Shown: positions 40,549-51,829, counted from the stretch's first letter. The stretch is DNA of 64,000 bases from Cyanodermella asteris (GCA_900618795.1 UYJD01000001.1:1647236-1711235); one strand, 5' to 3'. A program made the numbers and translations. Notes: generated by a model not told the origin, from the letters alone.

Positions 40549-42827
40549 CTAACGCTTGCCTTTCTGCTTGGAGGGATCGCAATTCGGACACCACCACTTG
40601 GCCCGAGAAGCTGGTGGACGCGTGAGTCCGACACACTCCAGATGAAACCATTCCTGCGGACACTAGCGTATCAAGTTAGCATGTCACACTCAGCTAACAC
40701 GTCGCGACAAACATCATCATCCTGAGGGGTGTAACTTACCGATTGGTTTTCACAACAAACCATCGTCCCGTAGCTCACCCCGTCACAAACACAATATCTC
40801 GGTTCATCAGGGTCTATGTCCTCCTCCGCCGCGTACTCCTCCTGTTTCTTGCCCTCCTCGACATTAAGCTTGCCCTTCTTAGGAGCGCTCTTGCGCTTGC
40901 CCACGGACACCTGCGCGCCGCCATCTCCGCTGGCCTGCACGGGCCCGGGCGCTGGTCTCTTAGAACGGCGGCTTGCGGCTGTGGGGGCAGTAGCTGTTGT
41001 CGGGGTTGGCGCAGGTGTTGCGCTCTTGAGACGTGGTGACTGGCGAGTAAAGCCGTTGTCTGGGGCGCCGGCGGATGCTCGACGAGAGGCGGGCCTCGAC
41101 GAATGACGGGTCGGTAGCGTGGCAGAGGGAGGTTCAGTGGGATTCAATTCCGGGGCGGGAGGTTTGAGGATGAGACTGGGTCGGCGTGTTGAAGACGAAT
41201 TTGCGCGGCGGGTGTCTTTGGGCGAGATGTTGTCAGCTGCTGGCTCAGTTTTGGGTTTCACAGGGGACGGCGCCGGTGGTGCAGTAGGAATCGTGGTTGT
41301 GGTGGTTGTTGTGGTGGCAGTGGAACCGTTGGCGGTTTTTGGGGTGGGAGGAGCTGCTTTCTGTTTCTTGGTAGGAGGCTGTTTGGCTGGCGATGTTGCA
41401 GATGGCATCTCTGGCTGGAGCTGTGATTGCAGCTGAAGGTCGAGAGCAGATGGCGTGTGTGCACTCTCGCGTTTTCGCTTCTGACTTTTGGAGGAGGGTT
41501 CTGTAGGTGTAGCCGGGTAAGGGCCTGGACGATCGAATAGTGTTCTGAAACTCTCGCCTAAGCTGCTGAGGCGCTGAGTAGAAAGTAAAGCCTGTTCGCG
41601 GGCCTTATCCGCTTGCTGTTGCTGTGCAAGCATCAGCTTCTTTTCCTTCTTCTGAACATTCAAGCTCATTCCCTTGTTGGTGGTTTTGGCCTTGACGTCG
41701 GCACTGATCTCGCCGGGCCGGAGCGGACGGTTGCCCGCAATCTGCCCTTCAATGTCGTCGTCGTCGACAATAGCTTCTCCCGTCTCTTCGGCGTGCAGCT
41801 TGGCTTTCTGGTATGCTTCATGACCGCGGCCAGAATCGACGAGCTCTCTCCTAATCATCGTATCGCTTGGGGCCCAAACCGCATTCTTCTTCATACGCTT
41901 CCGCAACTTCGCCATTTCATATTCTGTCAGCCTGAACCACGGAGCCCATTTGCTACCGGGAGGCGCACCCTCGGGCGGAGGAGTGAGCAATGACAGAGCG
42001 TTGCTCGTTGAAATCCCGGCCACCTGGCTATGAACGTTTGTGCCAACCTGCCCAGGGACTTTCTCTTTCTTTGGCTTTGAATCTTTGGGTGGTCGGTCTC
42101 TCTTCTTCTCTTGGTTCGCATCTTTGTTCCGTTCCCTCTCCTTCTCCCTCTCCTTCTCCCTCTCCCTATCGCGATCGCGATCCCTCTTGCGTGGAACCAA
42201 GGGTCTTGGAGGAGGTGGTGGAGGCGCATCATCTTCCTCATCATCCCACTCTTGCAGTTCCGAGAGTGTAGGAGATCCCGGGTCGTGCGGCGATAACACC
42301 TCGCCTGGCACAGTGATTTTGCGATGACGAGGTCGTCTGGGCAAGGCACCTTGAATCTTCTGCCGGTCGACCTTGAGATTGATTCTTATTCCATCTCTTT
42401 TCGCCTGCGGACTCTTCTGCGTTTGTGGTTGTGGTGTAGGATCTCTTGATGGCGGTTGAGGGAGAGCTTGCAGCTTTGCCTTTACGCTGATGAGCCGTTT
42501 GTGTTGTCTCTGGACTTCGTTGTTCAAGCGATTTGCTTCGGCGGCTGCAGACTCACGTCTTCGTTCTGCAAGGTTGAATAGATACGAAATGCGCTCACGA
42601 AGCTTCATGGATTCGAAGGCGTCATTGTTTGGAGGAAGGCGGCTATACTGGGCAAGCAGCCGATGCATTTCCTCGATGGCCTGTTGCGCCAGCTCATCTT
42701 GCTTGCGAAGGAGGGTAAGACTGCGCTCAACATCAGAGGGAAGATGCTCAGTATAGTCAAGAAAGTCCGTGACAGTAGCCTGACGATCGCGTTCGTCATC
42801 GGCGTCGGCCACAAGAGGCCCAACCAT
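40549..42827 (-). CDS. ING-family PHD-finger protein (Pho23/Yng-like)
   Basis: Two exons, 42827-40740 and 40662-40549, give 733 residues. The N-terminus has the ING helical domain (FLDYTEHLPSDVERSLTLLR). A long disordered middle follows, rich in Pro, Ser, Thr, Lys and Arg. The PHD finger is split by a 77-nt intron: exon 1 ends YGTMVCCENQS and exon 2 begins CPQEWFHLECVGL and ends in WWCPNC, followed by a Lys-rich tail. The intron has GTAAGT, a GCTAACTT branch and a GCTAG acceptor; read without splicing, the frame loses half the finger. ING proteins read H3K4me3 and are subunits of histone acetyltransferase (NuA3, NuA4) or deacetylase (Rpd3L) complexes. Which one applies is not clear; the length suits fungal Pho23-like members. 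Divergent from the Gfd2-like gene. Confidence 0.88.
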
Positions 42828-43806
42828 GGTGAAACGCGATTCAAGCTGTTAAGTGAGCATAAGTTCTGAGGTTGGTGTTTCGCCGCCGGGCGCGTCGCGT
42901 TCGAACGATACAGTGGAGCAGCCCTGCTCTGAGGTCTGAGATGGACGTCCTCGTACTCTGCGTAAGCTGACTTGGGCCGTCGAGGTCTTGTAGATGGGAT
43001 GAGCGACTCTAAATTGATTGCGATGACCAACTGCTGGTCGACTGGAGATCGCCGGTCGCGTCGGCGCAATCGGGGTTAAGATTCCGGTGGAGCAGCGGGC
43101 GGGTTCCAAGTTTCCAACCCCACGGTTCACAATGTCTGAAGTCGATCCTGGAGAACGGCTCGCTGCAACTGAAGCTCGTTGGAGGCTGCCAAGTGAGGCT
43201 CAAATGAAGCCGGCGATATAGGAACACAGTGAATGCACACATTGAGACGAACCTGTAGAGCGTCGACTGAGATTCATACCTCATGGCGCAGTGCTTGGTC
43301 TGCCTACGAACTTTTCCACACCCACCTTGCGTGTCTCTTTCCTCCTTTCACTGACAGACTTCGACAGGCGTGTTTAGCAGCCAACCTTGGCTCATCCTCC
43401 TCTTCTACAGTTCTACAAATACGTTCTGGGGTGACTCGGGAGCAAAACATCTTTCCACTCATCGTCACATGTTGCACAGCATTGAGCTGACCACCAACCA
43501 CTCCGATTCTCTCCATTAGCTTGCTTGTTTGTTTTTCATTCGCCAGCTTGCCCTTGATCGCACGACAGGCTACATCAGGTGCTCAACCCAACAGGCTCTT
43601 CCAGTCATTGCACGAATCTAGCGCCTCCGCGATCGCGCCTTCGTCTTTTCACAGGACCGCGAGCGGATCTGGCGCCTGATCTGACTACATTCATCGAATC
43701 GAAGCCCAACCACGATTTGAAGCGCTGTCTGTTTTTCGCTGACAGGCCCTTACCTTTCCACGCAACAGGAAAACTTATTCGGCCATTCTCCATCACCATC
43801 TCGAAA
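42828..43806. promoter_or_regulatory. divergent promoter region, ING protein / Gfd2-like nuclease
   Basis: 979 bp between facing-away starts. The plus-strand frame is open upstream of 43807 to 43579, but the sequence there is leader-like. No specific site is recognised. Confidence 0.5.
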
Positions 43807-45770
43807 ATGACAGAAGACGCATCGATCCGTCGCCTTCGCAAGTTGATGGGTAATCGCCGCTTCGAAGCTGAATCAAGCAAGGGCAAGGTTTATCAAGAGG
43901 CAGCGGCTGCTGAACGCGCGCAAAACGAGACCGTCAAAGATGAAGCCAGTCAAGACACCCTCATCGACACCACAATCCAGGATGATGCGAATCGCGTGTT
44001 TGTCAAGAAAGACGAGACGCTCTCGGCTGCTGACAAGCTGAAACCCAGGAAATGGTATCGCAAGAAGGTCAAGAACACGCCTTATTCTGACACTGAGTAC
44101 GAGACAGACACCGAGTTTGATCGAGAGGCTGGCCCGGAATTGGAATTTTGCCCGATTTTCGCAGTGAACAAATACCCATACAAGTACCTTGGCACCGATA
44201 AAACGTTCATCGAACGTGTCGCCGAAGCTCGCTTCAGCAATGGTCAGATGTTCAAGCGCAAATGGACAATGTGAGTCATGATTAGTTCTCCTTGTGTGTC
44301 ACAGCATATAATATCACGCGCTTTCTCCGTTCACGGTGGCTGACGGTATGATTCGACAGTTTTTATATCAAGCCGCCTGGCACCATCAGTGGTAACCCCA
44401 TTTTCTTCGTTCCCGCCAGAGAGGTTGAAGTTCTACTACAAGAGGCATCGCGCACAGTCGGTGCAGCTTGTGGATTCCCTGGTGGCCGTTTTGGTGCCGG
44501 TTTTCGCATCAAATTTGCTCCTCACGAACCTCGTCCTAGATACCTTGGTGTCTCGCAATCTCGCGCACAGTTTGACGAGATGGTTATGCACCGCGTGCCC
44601 GCCGGCCATGATGACCTGGACGGCCCGTGGTCTACATCCGAGCACGGTGACAAGCGTTCCTTCGAAATTTGGCAGACCAAACTCGAAGCTGCCATCGCCG
44701 CATCAAAGCAGAAGAAGCAACGTATCAAGGCAGACAAGGAGAATAAACGCATCGCAACAAAGCAGCAATGGCTCCGCCAGCTGCGCCGGTCGCAAAGATA
44801 TCTCGGACTGCGTGCTGCTAACGATCTGGAGGCTAAGGGCGCCCGGACCAGCATTCAGGAAGAGACCACCGAGCTGCAACGTGACACTACCCGAGACGAT
44901 GTTCCTGAGCTCCCACCCAACACCGACGTTAGTAAAGCGCCTCAGTTTGCTTTCGACAAGGATGTCGTCTTCATCTCCATCGACATCGAGGCGCACGAGA
45001 CCATGAACCGCCACATTACCGAGATCGGACTGTCGACACTTGATACTCGGGACCTCGAAGGCGTGGCTCCTGGTCCCTACGCCGAGAACTGGCGTTCGAT
45101 AATCAAGTACCGCCACTTTCGTACCAAGGAGTTCCGCTTTCACACCAACAGTCGCTTCGTCCACGGCTGCCCGGACCGTTTCGAAGCAGAATTCGGCGAA
45201 AGCGAGTTCATCGCCAGCGACGATGTCGCCAGCGTCACCGCGGCCTGCTGTAAAGCCCCTTTCCCCGTCACAGCCGCCGATCGCCATGCAGCAGCGACAC
45301 AAACTCACGAGCCCCGCAAAGTAGTCATAGTCGGACACAACTTCGACTGCGACATCGACTGGCTGAAACGCTACGGCTTCGAGGTCCTCAAGCTTGCCGG
45401 CCTGATCGAGATCCTCGACACCAGCATGATCCACCGCGCCATCATCCACGAGATGAACCCGACCACACTGGCCAACGTGCTCAGCTTCTGCAAGATCTCC
45501 GGCTGGAACTTGCATAATGCGGGCAACGATGCTGGGTTCACGCTGCAGGCTATGCTGGCTATGGCGGTTGATCATCTTGTGAATCCGAAGCATCGGCATA
45601 CTCAGGAGGAGTTGGTGCAGAGGCGCGAGGAGGCCATGAAGAAGGCGGCTGAGAAGGAGGAGCAGGACTTTGCGGAGTGGATGCAGTTGAGTGGTGATGC
45701 GGTCCCGAAGGCATCTGATGATACTGTGCCGATGGTGCCTGGTGATAAGTTGATTGATATTGATGACTGA
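43807..45770 (+). CDS. Gfd2/YDR514C-like protein with DEDDh 3'-5' exonuclease fold
   Basis: Two exons, 43807-44270 and 44360-45770, give 624 residues. The 89-nt intron has GTGAGT, a GGCTGACGG branch and a CGACAG acceptor; the junction reads KRKWTIFYIKPPG. The C-terminal half is an RNase H-like nuclease: SIDIEAHE (D and E), VGHNFDCDIDWL (third acidic residue) and HNAGNDAGFTLQAM (His and last Asp) match a DEDDh exonuclease order. The middle has a charged coiled coil (KQKKQRIKADKENKR). Yeast Gfd2 is a multicopy suppressor linked to mRNA export factor Dbp5; related fungal proteins include QDE-2-interacting nucleases, so an RNA substrate is likely, but this is inference. All four acidic positions seem present. 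Confidence 0.85.
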
Positions 45771-46038
45771 GTTGGGAGAAGGCCAAAGAGGTGTGTCGAT
45801 GATTGGTCGGGGGAATGAGGTGGTAGCATGCTTTGATGTCAGGGTGTCTAGAGCGAATGACATGCCATGTGCGTGATCATGAGAATCGGTCTTTGTTTGA
45901 TTTGGTTCAAAGTAGAACTGCCATCCCTGGCAACCTACACAGCTGACGAATCAAGCTTTGAGAAATACTGAGAACGTCCATAACTCCTTGCCAAGCCTGA
46001 CTACAGATTTGCGGCATTCTAGACTGTCAAGGCCACCG

Positions 46039-46977
46039 TTACCGCTTTCCAAAGCCTTTCAGTCCTCCGAAAGCCTTCATAGACTTCACTTTGACCACAT
46101 CACGATACGTCAAGCTGACCCTCGTCTCTCGTTTCCGTCGTCCCCCATCCCTGAGCCATCCCTCGCGATCGCCCAAGAGCCCCCAATTCGCAACTCCAAC
46201 CACCCCGTCCACACTCCCCGGCTCCACCATCTCCTCATCCACCTCAACCCCTTCAATCGCATGCAGTGTCTGCGTATACGCCTCGCCCGTCGTGATCAGC
46301 AGACTGCCCGGTTCACACAGTATCCGCCACATTGCAGTTCCAACTCCGTGACCATCTCCAACTTCAGCTCCGCGCTCGTGTTCGTCGCCGTCGGAATCCT
46401 CCGTGTCGTGGTTTCGTTTCGTCCGCACCTCCAACACGGCGTGCGAACCGAGGCTGACGGTCGCGGTAATGGGATGGTACGCGAGTCCGTCTTCGTGGGC
46501 CATGATGCCCTGGCCCGGCAGGTACTCGTTGACCAGGCAGTGGTTCGGCTTTCCGTGCGGCGAGTCGCCAAATAGTAACTTCCACTTTCGCCCCCTCAGA
46601 CTTTCTTCAGTGGCGCCTTGACGCGTCCCCGAACTTTGATCGGGGTCTGGATCGGGATCGGGGTCGTCGATGACAAGGTCTGCGATCCGGTCTGCGGGCC
46701 ACTGAAGCCATTTCGGAAGTGGCGCGTCCAGGAGGATGTTTTGGGCGCTGAGGGGATGGGGTTGGGATTGAAGGCGTCGATGGGAGAGGACGCGCCATTG
46801 CGGGAGGGGGACGGAGTAGGTGGAGGCGAGGAGTTGAGCTTGTTCCGTTGGGCTGACGAAGTGCGGGATGTAGTAGAAGGCCGACGGGGGCCCGGGGATT
46901 TGGTGGGCGGAGAGTCGGTCTGGGGAGGTGGAAATTGAGTTGGCGGTTGTGGATGGAATAGCTTCGGGTGGTGACAT
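46039..46977 (-). CDS. AlkB-like Fe(II)/2-oxoglutarate dioxygenase (ALKBH6 type)
   Basis: An open frame of 312 residues. Iron ligands are H and D in MAHEDGLAYHP and the distal His in LHAIEGV; the 2-oxoglutarate arginine lies in TRVSLTYRDV (RxxxxxR). The N-terminal YYIPHFVSPTEQ and the HCLVNEYLPGQGI blocks match ALKBH6 proteins. It is expected to oxidise alkylated nucleic acid or an unknown substrate in cytosol and nucleus. An Asp-Pro repeat and an acidic EDSDGDEHERGAE loop are insertions relative to animal ALKBH6; I did not find convincing introns in them. Divergent from the parvulin gene. Confidence 0.9.
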   Translation of the reverse strand: MSPPEAIPSTTANSISTSPDRLSAHQIPGPPSAFYYIPHFVSPTEQAQLLASTYSVPLPQWRVLSHRRLQSQPHPLSAQNILLDAPLPKWLQWPADRIADLVIDDPDPDPDPDQSSGTRQGATEESLRGRKWKLLFGDSPHGKPNHCLVNEYLPGQGIMAHEDGLAYHPITATVSLGSHAVLEVRTKRNHDTEDSDGDEHERGAEVGDGHGVGTAMWRILCEPGSLLITTGEAYTQTLHAIEGVEVDEEMVEPGSVDGVVGVANWGLLGDREGWLRDGGRRKRETRVSLTYRDVVKVKSMKAFGGLKGFGKR

Positions 46978-47421
46978 GGTTCGTGAATGAGTGTAATCCG
47001 GCTCCTGGCCGCTGTAGCGCTATCTTCATGCGAGTGGCAGTGAGATAGCAAGCCGTATGGGGAGGTTGCTGCATAAAAAAATGATTTTGCTCGAGGGTTG
47101 GCAGATTGTGCTCGAGAATGATGGAATCAAGGCGCCGTTTTAGCTCATCCTGAGCTTTTCGGAGAGCAAGGAGATTGGAGATACAAGAAATGATGAGTAA
47201 ACGACAGTGATAATACGGAGGTTCTGTAATTTACGTGAAGTGTAAAGCGTGAACCGTGGGCGTCAGTGACACGATCAGCAAGTGGCGTCAACGGCGTCAC
47301 GAACGGCTCAGCAAATCAGCCGGTTGCGGGGTTGTTGGAGCAGACAGAACCACAACGAAACATAATCGCCAGACAAACACAATCCCAGACCAACCTTCAA
47401 TCCCAAGAAGTCGCCTCCAAC
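46978..47421. promoter_or_regulatory. divergent promoter region, ALKBH6-like / parvulin
   Basis: 444 bp between facing-away starts. No specific motif is recognised; the 100 bases before 47422 are C/A-rich as in leaders. Confidence 0.5.
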
Positions 47422-47851
47422 ATGGCAGGCAAGAAAAACGACAAAGGCAGCGCCTCCAAAGACAAATCCAAGGAAGAAAAGGGCGGAAAAGCCAAAGGCG
47501 CTCAATCCATCAACGTACGGCACATCCTGGTATGACACTTCTTCGCACTGCCCTCGCTCAGCCTCATCTTTGCCGACGCTCATTCTATTGCAGTGCGAGA
47601 AACATTCCAAGAAGGAAGAGGTACTCCAGAAGATCCGCGATGGGGCCAAGTTTGACGAAGTAGCACGTGAAATGTCCGAGAATAAGGCTAGGGCTGGCGG
47701 ATCGCTCGGCTGGAAGACCAAGGGCTCGCTGGATGCAAAGTTCGAGGAGATTGCTTTCGAGTTGGAGACAAGTACGACGGGTAACCCGAAGATTGGCGAG
47801 GTCAAGACGGAGCATGGGTACCATATTATTATGGTTGAAGGGAGGAAGTGA
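47422..47851 (+). CDS. parvulin-type peptidyl-prolyl isomerase (Par14/Pin4-like)
   Basis: Two exons, 47422-47529 and 47594-47851, give 121 residues. The 64-nt intron has GTATGA and a TTGCAG acceptor and joins VRHIL to CEKHSKKEE. The fold is a single rotamase domain: the ARAGGSLGW block and the C-terminal GYHIIMVEGRK match human Par14 (PIN4). A basic Lys/Gly/Ser tail replaces the WW domain, as in Par14. Family members bind DNA and act in ribosome biogenesis or chromatin; there is no phosphate-binding basic patch of Pin1. It is convergent with PIG-P, 125 bp apart. Confidence 0.95.
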
Positions 47852-47976
47852 TGTGGGCGAAGTATGCTACGGCAGCGACCATGATCGTACCAGTCACGCT
47901 CGGTATGTTACGCTCATGGCGCGACATCATCGGAGGCACGTTCAATATAGAGTTTCGTGCGATTATTGTGATGCTG

Positions 47977-49146
47977 TCAATCTCCGTAAAGTACCTCGCA
48001 CACTCCGCCTATAGGTACGTCCATGACCCCATCGGTGCCATGGCTCCAGATTTCTCGCCAGTCCACATGCTCATCTCGCTCAACAACAAACTCAGCATGC
48101 GCCGACTTGACCGGAAGTTTCCCTCGCTTCCCTTTCTTCCCTCTCGCTCCCAGCCCACCTTTGCCATTCGCCCCCCTAACCTGCAACGCAGCAATATTAG
48201 CCGCGTCATCCACCAGATTAGTCACACTGCCCAACGGCGGCGTCAAATACTCCGTGTTATAAGCCGCAAGCGCAACATAAATATACACCAACGTAACGAC
48301 CAAGAAAGCCGGCACCGCGAGCGACCACCACCGATTCGGGTAGTAGTATATGCCCAGCTGGTGGAGAAACGGTGACGGGAGGTAGGACCAGAGAATGTAC
48401 ATGAGAAAGCACAATCCCGAGGTCAGGTACAGGACGAAGCCATAGTATTCGTAGGTTGGGACCTTGGGAGAGGCTCGTGGTACGGTGCGGGCGTCGCGGG
48501 CTGATTTGGCGACGGCGGCTTCGGTGGCTGCGCCTTCGACGGCGGTGGAGATGCTGGTGGCGTTTTCTGATTCGGAGCCGTCGGGGGTTGTTGGTCGGGA
48601 AGAGAAGTTTGGTCGTAAGAGGGACGTTAGAGAAGGGGATGGTGGGAGTGGCGTGGGAGGCCGGTTGTAGAATGGTGGCGCAAAGGCATTGGGTGGTGTC
48701 GGAATCAGCACAGGAGTGCTATTGCTTCGAGTAAATGGAAGTCTCGGGCCCGGTCGGGTGTTTGGCATCATCTCGTCTTCAACTTCGTCCTCATCTTCGC
48801 TATCCGACTCCTCAGTCAGGATTGAGGCGCCGTTTGGCGATAGCCGGTCGGAATCGCCCTCTGCATTGTCATCGTCGATGCTTGGTCGGGGGCCGTTTGT
48901 CGATGTGTCCTCATCTTCTTCTGGGACTGAGCTTCCGGTTAGACTATCTGCTGAGGCGCTCGAATATGGGCGTCTCGACGATGCTGAGGTATCACGAATT
49001 TCAGTATACGAACTCGAGCTGACAGGCGTGCCGGTGTCAAGTATTATGGCCGGTGAGGTTGTGGACAGCTTGGCCAGTGATACGGTCCCAGGATCTGAAC
49101 TTGGAGGTATAGATCGAGAAGCACCTTTCTTCCTGGACGAACCCAT
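47977..49146 (-). CDS. GPI19: GPI-GlcNAc transferase subunit PIG-P / Gpi19
   Basis: 389 residues from ATG 49146; the frame is open a few codons further but only with non-ATG codons. The N-terminal 220 residues are disordered, rich in Ser, Asp and Glu. The PIG-P domain follows: EYYGFVLYLTSGLCFLMYILW (first helix), IYYYPNRWWSLAVPAF (second helix preceded by the conserved YYP.R.W), ending in DVPIGGVCEVLYG, the family's typical C-terminus. It is a subunit of the ER complex that transfers GlcNAc to phosphatidylinositol, the first step of GPI anchor synthesis. The long N-terminal extension is common in filamentous ascomycetes and absent from yeast Gpi19. Confidence 0.93.
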   Translation of the reverse strand: MGSSRKKGASRSIPPSSDPGTVSLAKLSTTSPAIILDTGTPVSSSSYTEIRDTSASSRRPYSSASADSLTGSSVPEEDEDTSTNGPRPSIDDDNAEGDSDRLSPNGASILTEESDSEDEDEVEDEMMPNTRPGPRLPFTRSNSTPVLIPTPPNAFAPPFYNRPPTPLPPSPSLTSLLRPNFSSRPTTPDGSESENATSISTAVEGAATEAAVAKSARDARTVPRASPKVPTYEYYGFVLYLTSGLCFLMYILWSYLPSPFLHQLGIYYYPNRWWSLAVPAFLVVTLVYIYVALAAYNTEYLTPPLGSVTNLVDDAANIAALQVRGANGKGGLGARGKKGKRGKLPVKSAHAEFVVERDEHVDWREIWSHGTDGVMDVPIGGVCEVLYGD

Positions 49147-49825
49147 CTCGATCAGCAAACCCAGCTATCGCCACAGTCATAACTCAGCAAACGTCCAATT
49201 CGAAGTTTGGACAGGGGTGTCATTCGCATGGAGCTTGAATCCCTGAAAAGGATGCGGAACCAGCTCCGCGGATCTTCCTCGGACGCTGAACTTCTACTTT
49301 CTTTGTCGCATGGCAGAACCAATTCTGTACACCACACGTGGTGGCTGCCAGCCTTCCGGCGGGCCGCGGCGTGATTCCATGCACCTAAGACCATAGCAGC
49401 ATAGCTCTTCGTGTCTCCTCGAAGTCTCATGGTTTCATTGAACGGTCGTCCACCATCACCGTCGTGGCGCCTTGGCGGGTCAAACATGGTGGAGCTTTGC
49501 TTTCCCCTCCTACAGGATCCAACCTCTTCTGCAACTTCTGCCGTCGTGCAAAATCTTCCATGCTACCGTCTCATTCGCTGAGCACAGCACCGCTGCAAGA
49601 CCATGCGTCCCCACCAGGCAAGATTCGGAGACCCTGCCCACTCAAGGCTTGCCTCTCGGGTGCGGATCGCGTCGAGCTGCCCATTCCCTCAGCTGCTAAA
49701 ATGCCGCCCCGAGGAGATCCATCTTCTTATAAGAGTCAAGTGCTGTGTCTGTCTTATTAATTTTGCTCTGGTTGTCCGATCTCGTCGCCATCGCTCTCCT
49801 CCTCAAGTGACTGTGACACCGCAAG
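49147..49825. promoter_or_regulatory. divergent promoter region, GPI19 / histidine phosphatase-like gene
   Basis: 679 bp between facing-away starts. The last 100 bases are C/T-rich, with TTATAAG near 49728 as a possible TATA element for the plus-strand gene. Confidence 0.5.
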
Positions 49826-51259
49826 ATGCTGACCCAATCGCTCGTGTTGGCCCTCGGCCTGCCCCTCAGCTTTGCTGCTGAGACGGTGCTTGGTGTTTAC
49901 ATGTTCAGCAGACATGGTGACAGGACGGCGAAGCAGCCTGGCGGCACCATCTTGACGGACCTCGGATACCAGGAGGTTTTTGAGCGTGGGACTTACTGGC
50001 GAAACCGCTATATTTCGTCAAATGCCACCAACAAGATCCTGGGCATCCAGTCCGACATGGTCAAGCAGAGTCAGATTGCCGCCTCTGCTCCATACGATAA
50101 TGTTCTGATGCCGTCGAGTCAAGGTTTCCTCCAGGGACTCTACCCACCGACCGGTGACAAGAGCGCACAAACCCTGCGCAACAACACCGTCGTAACGACT
50201 CCACTCGGCGGTTTCCAGATCATCCCAGTTTCGACCATCCAGTCTGGCCAGCAGAGCGAGAACAGTGCGTGGTTGCAGGGTGCTACTGGCTGCGCAAACG
50301 GCGCTGCTTCGTCAAACGCATACTTCAGCACCCCAGAATATATGAACATGCTCAAGTCGACCATGTCGTTTTACCAAAACTACACCGATTTGACAAACGG
50401 CTCATTCACCAACTCGAGCATGAGCTTCAAGAACGCATACGCCATCTTCGACCTCTTCAATGTCGCCGACATTCACAATACGACATTCGACCCCAACAAT
50501 GTCCTCACCTACGACAACATGTATCAACTACGTACGCTCGCCGACGTCCACGAATGGAATCTGGCCTACAACTCCTCCGAGCCCGTCCGCGCCATCTCCG
50601 GCGCCGTCCTAGCTGCTCAGGTCCTCCAAGGCCTGAACAGTACCATCACCGGCAACGGTAGTAAGAAGTACGAGATCCAATTCGGTCCCTACGCCACTTC
50701 GCAATCCTTCTTCGGCCTCGCTAACCTACCCTCCGTGAACCCGAACTTCTACGGCGTCCCCGACTACGCTAGCAGCATGTCCTTTGAACTCGTCACCAAC
50801 GCCAGCACCTCCAACGGCTTCCCCAGCAATGACGACATCTCCGTCCGCTTCCTCTGGCACAACGGCACCGGCACCAACGCGACCGAAGCCACTGCATACC
50901 CGCTCTTCAGCTCGCAGACCCAGCTGATGAGCTGGAACGATTTTTCGGGCAACATGAGCAAGATTGCGATTGGCGATCAGGCTAGCTGGTGCAAGGCTTG
51001 TGGTAACAGTACTGGAATTTGTGCTTCGGCTACTTCGTCAAGCAGTGGGAGCGGGGCTTCCGCTTCGACTAACCAGGATGCTGGGTCTGGTTCGGGAATG
51101 AGCAATGCTGTTGCCGGTGTTATTGGTGCGATGGTTACGCTTGGTGTCATTCTGGGGCTGGAGTTGCTGGTGATGTTGATTGCTGGTCTGCGCGTGGTGA
51201 GCAAGAAGAGGCTCAGCTCTGGAGCTCAGAGCCCCGAGGGTTCGACTTTGAAGGCCTGA
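49826..51259 (+). CDS. membrane-anchored histidine acid phosphatase-like protein
   Basis: A single exon of 477 residues. An N-terminal signal peptide (LVLALGLPLSFAAE) is followed at once by the catalytic RHGDRT motif (residues 29-34). Many N-glycosylation sequons are present (NAT, NGS, NSS, NTT). A Ser-rich spacer leads to a C-terminal helix (AVAGVIGAMVTLGVILG...) and a short KKR cytosolic tail, so the protein is likely cell-surface anchored. The clade-2 histidine phosphatase proton donor, HD near residue 290-330, is not evident: the aligned position appears as IQFGPYATSQSFFGL. The fold is clear; full phosphatase or phytase activity is doubtful. It is tandem with EFM4 on the same strand, 570 bp apart. 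Confidence 0.88.
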   Translation: MLTQSLVLALGLPLSFAAETVLGVYMFSRHGDRTAKQPGGTILTDLGYQEVFERGTYWRNRYISSNATNKILGIQSDMVKQSQIAASAPYDNVLMPSSQGFLQGLYPPTGDKSAQTLRNNTVVTTPLGGFQIIPVSTIQSGQQSENSAWLQGATGCANGAASSNAYFSTPEYMNMLKSTMSFYQNYTDLTNGSFTNSSMSFKNAYAIFDLFNVADIHNTTFDPNNVLTYDNMYQLRTLADVHEWNLAYNSSEPVRAISGAVLAAQVLQGLNSTITGNGSKKYEIQFGPYATSQSFFGLANLPSVNPNFYGVPDYASSMSFELVTNASTSNGFPSNDDISVRFLWHNGTGTNATEATAYPLFSSQTQLMSWNDFSGNMSKIAIGDQASWCKACGNSTGICASATSSSSGSGASASTNQDAGSGSGMSNAVAGVIGAMVTLGVILGLELLVMLIAGLRVVSKKRLSSGAQSPEGSTLKA

Positions 51260-51829
51260 GGCGGCTTTCCCAGAGACTGAACCGTGCGACGATTCGACGA
51301 GTTGAATTCGATGAACAGTCAAGATTAAAGACAGCACTTCATAGCTCAAAAATACCCCTCCCGAATTAATGTCTGAAGTACAACGAGAGAAACGAAGCTA
51401 TAGCCACCCAAGATTGAGTGAAAAGACAAGACACGCCGCTTGTATACCGTAGAGATATTAAACTTGAAATCGATTGCACATTGCACGTTAGCGCAAATAC
51501 TCTTGTGTTGATTTTTTCAGATCGGCGGCGGGAAGAGCTGTCCGCCTGAAATGTCCCAGTTGCGGAAAAGTCCAAGCACGACTCTAAAACTCAGAGACAA
51601 ACGGCGCATAAACAGAATCCCTAGTTTTCTGTCGTCGAACCATTAACAAGTTCAGCGAACCTTCTGTCTCACGCCTAGAGGAGCGACCGAGTCGTCAATC
51701 AAGCTTTCTCTTCTTTTTTTTTCCCTTGCCTCTACCGAAATCCAACACCACGAGGGACAGAGCGCGACAGCATTCGCGAAAAGCCAGGCCACACGTCTAA
51801 ACTCAGCACTCGATAAACAAGACTCCACA
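51260..51829. other. spacer between phosphatase-like gene and EFM4
   Basis: 3' UTR followed by the EFM4 promoter. A T-run (about 51713-51723) and a C/A-rich leader precede 51830. No gene is seen. Confidence 0.5.

Noticed and set aside
40671-40739. ING protein ending at 40671 without a complete PHD finger
   Set aside because: The missing half of the finger is encoded in an exon at 40662-40549 behind a consensus intron.
44703-45863. 386-codon minus-strand frame
   Set aside because: Antisense to the conserved nuclease region of the Gfd2-like gene; Leu/Val-rich shadow composition and no family motif.
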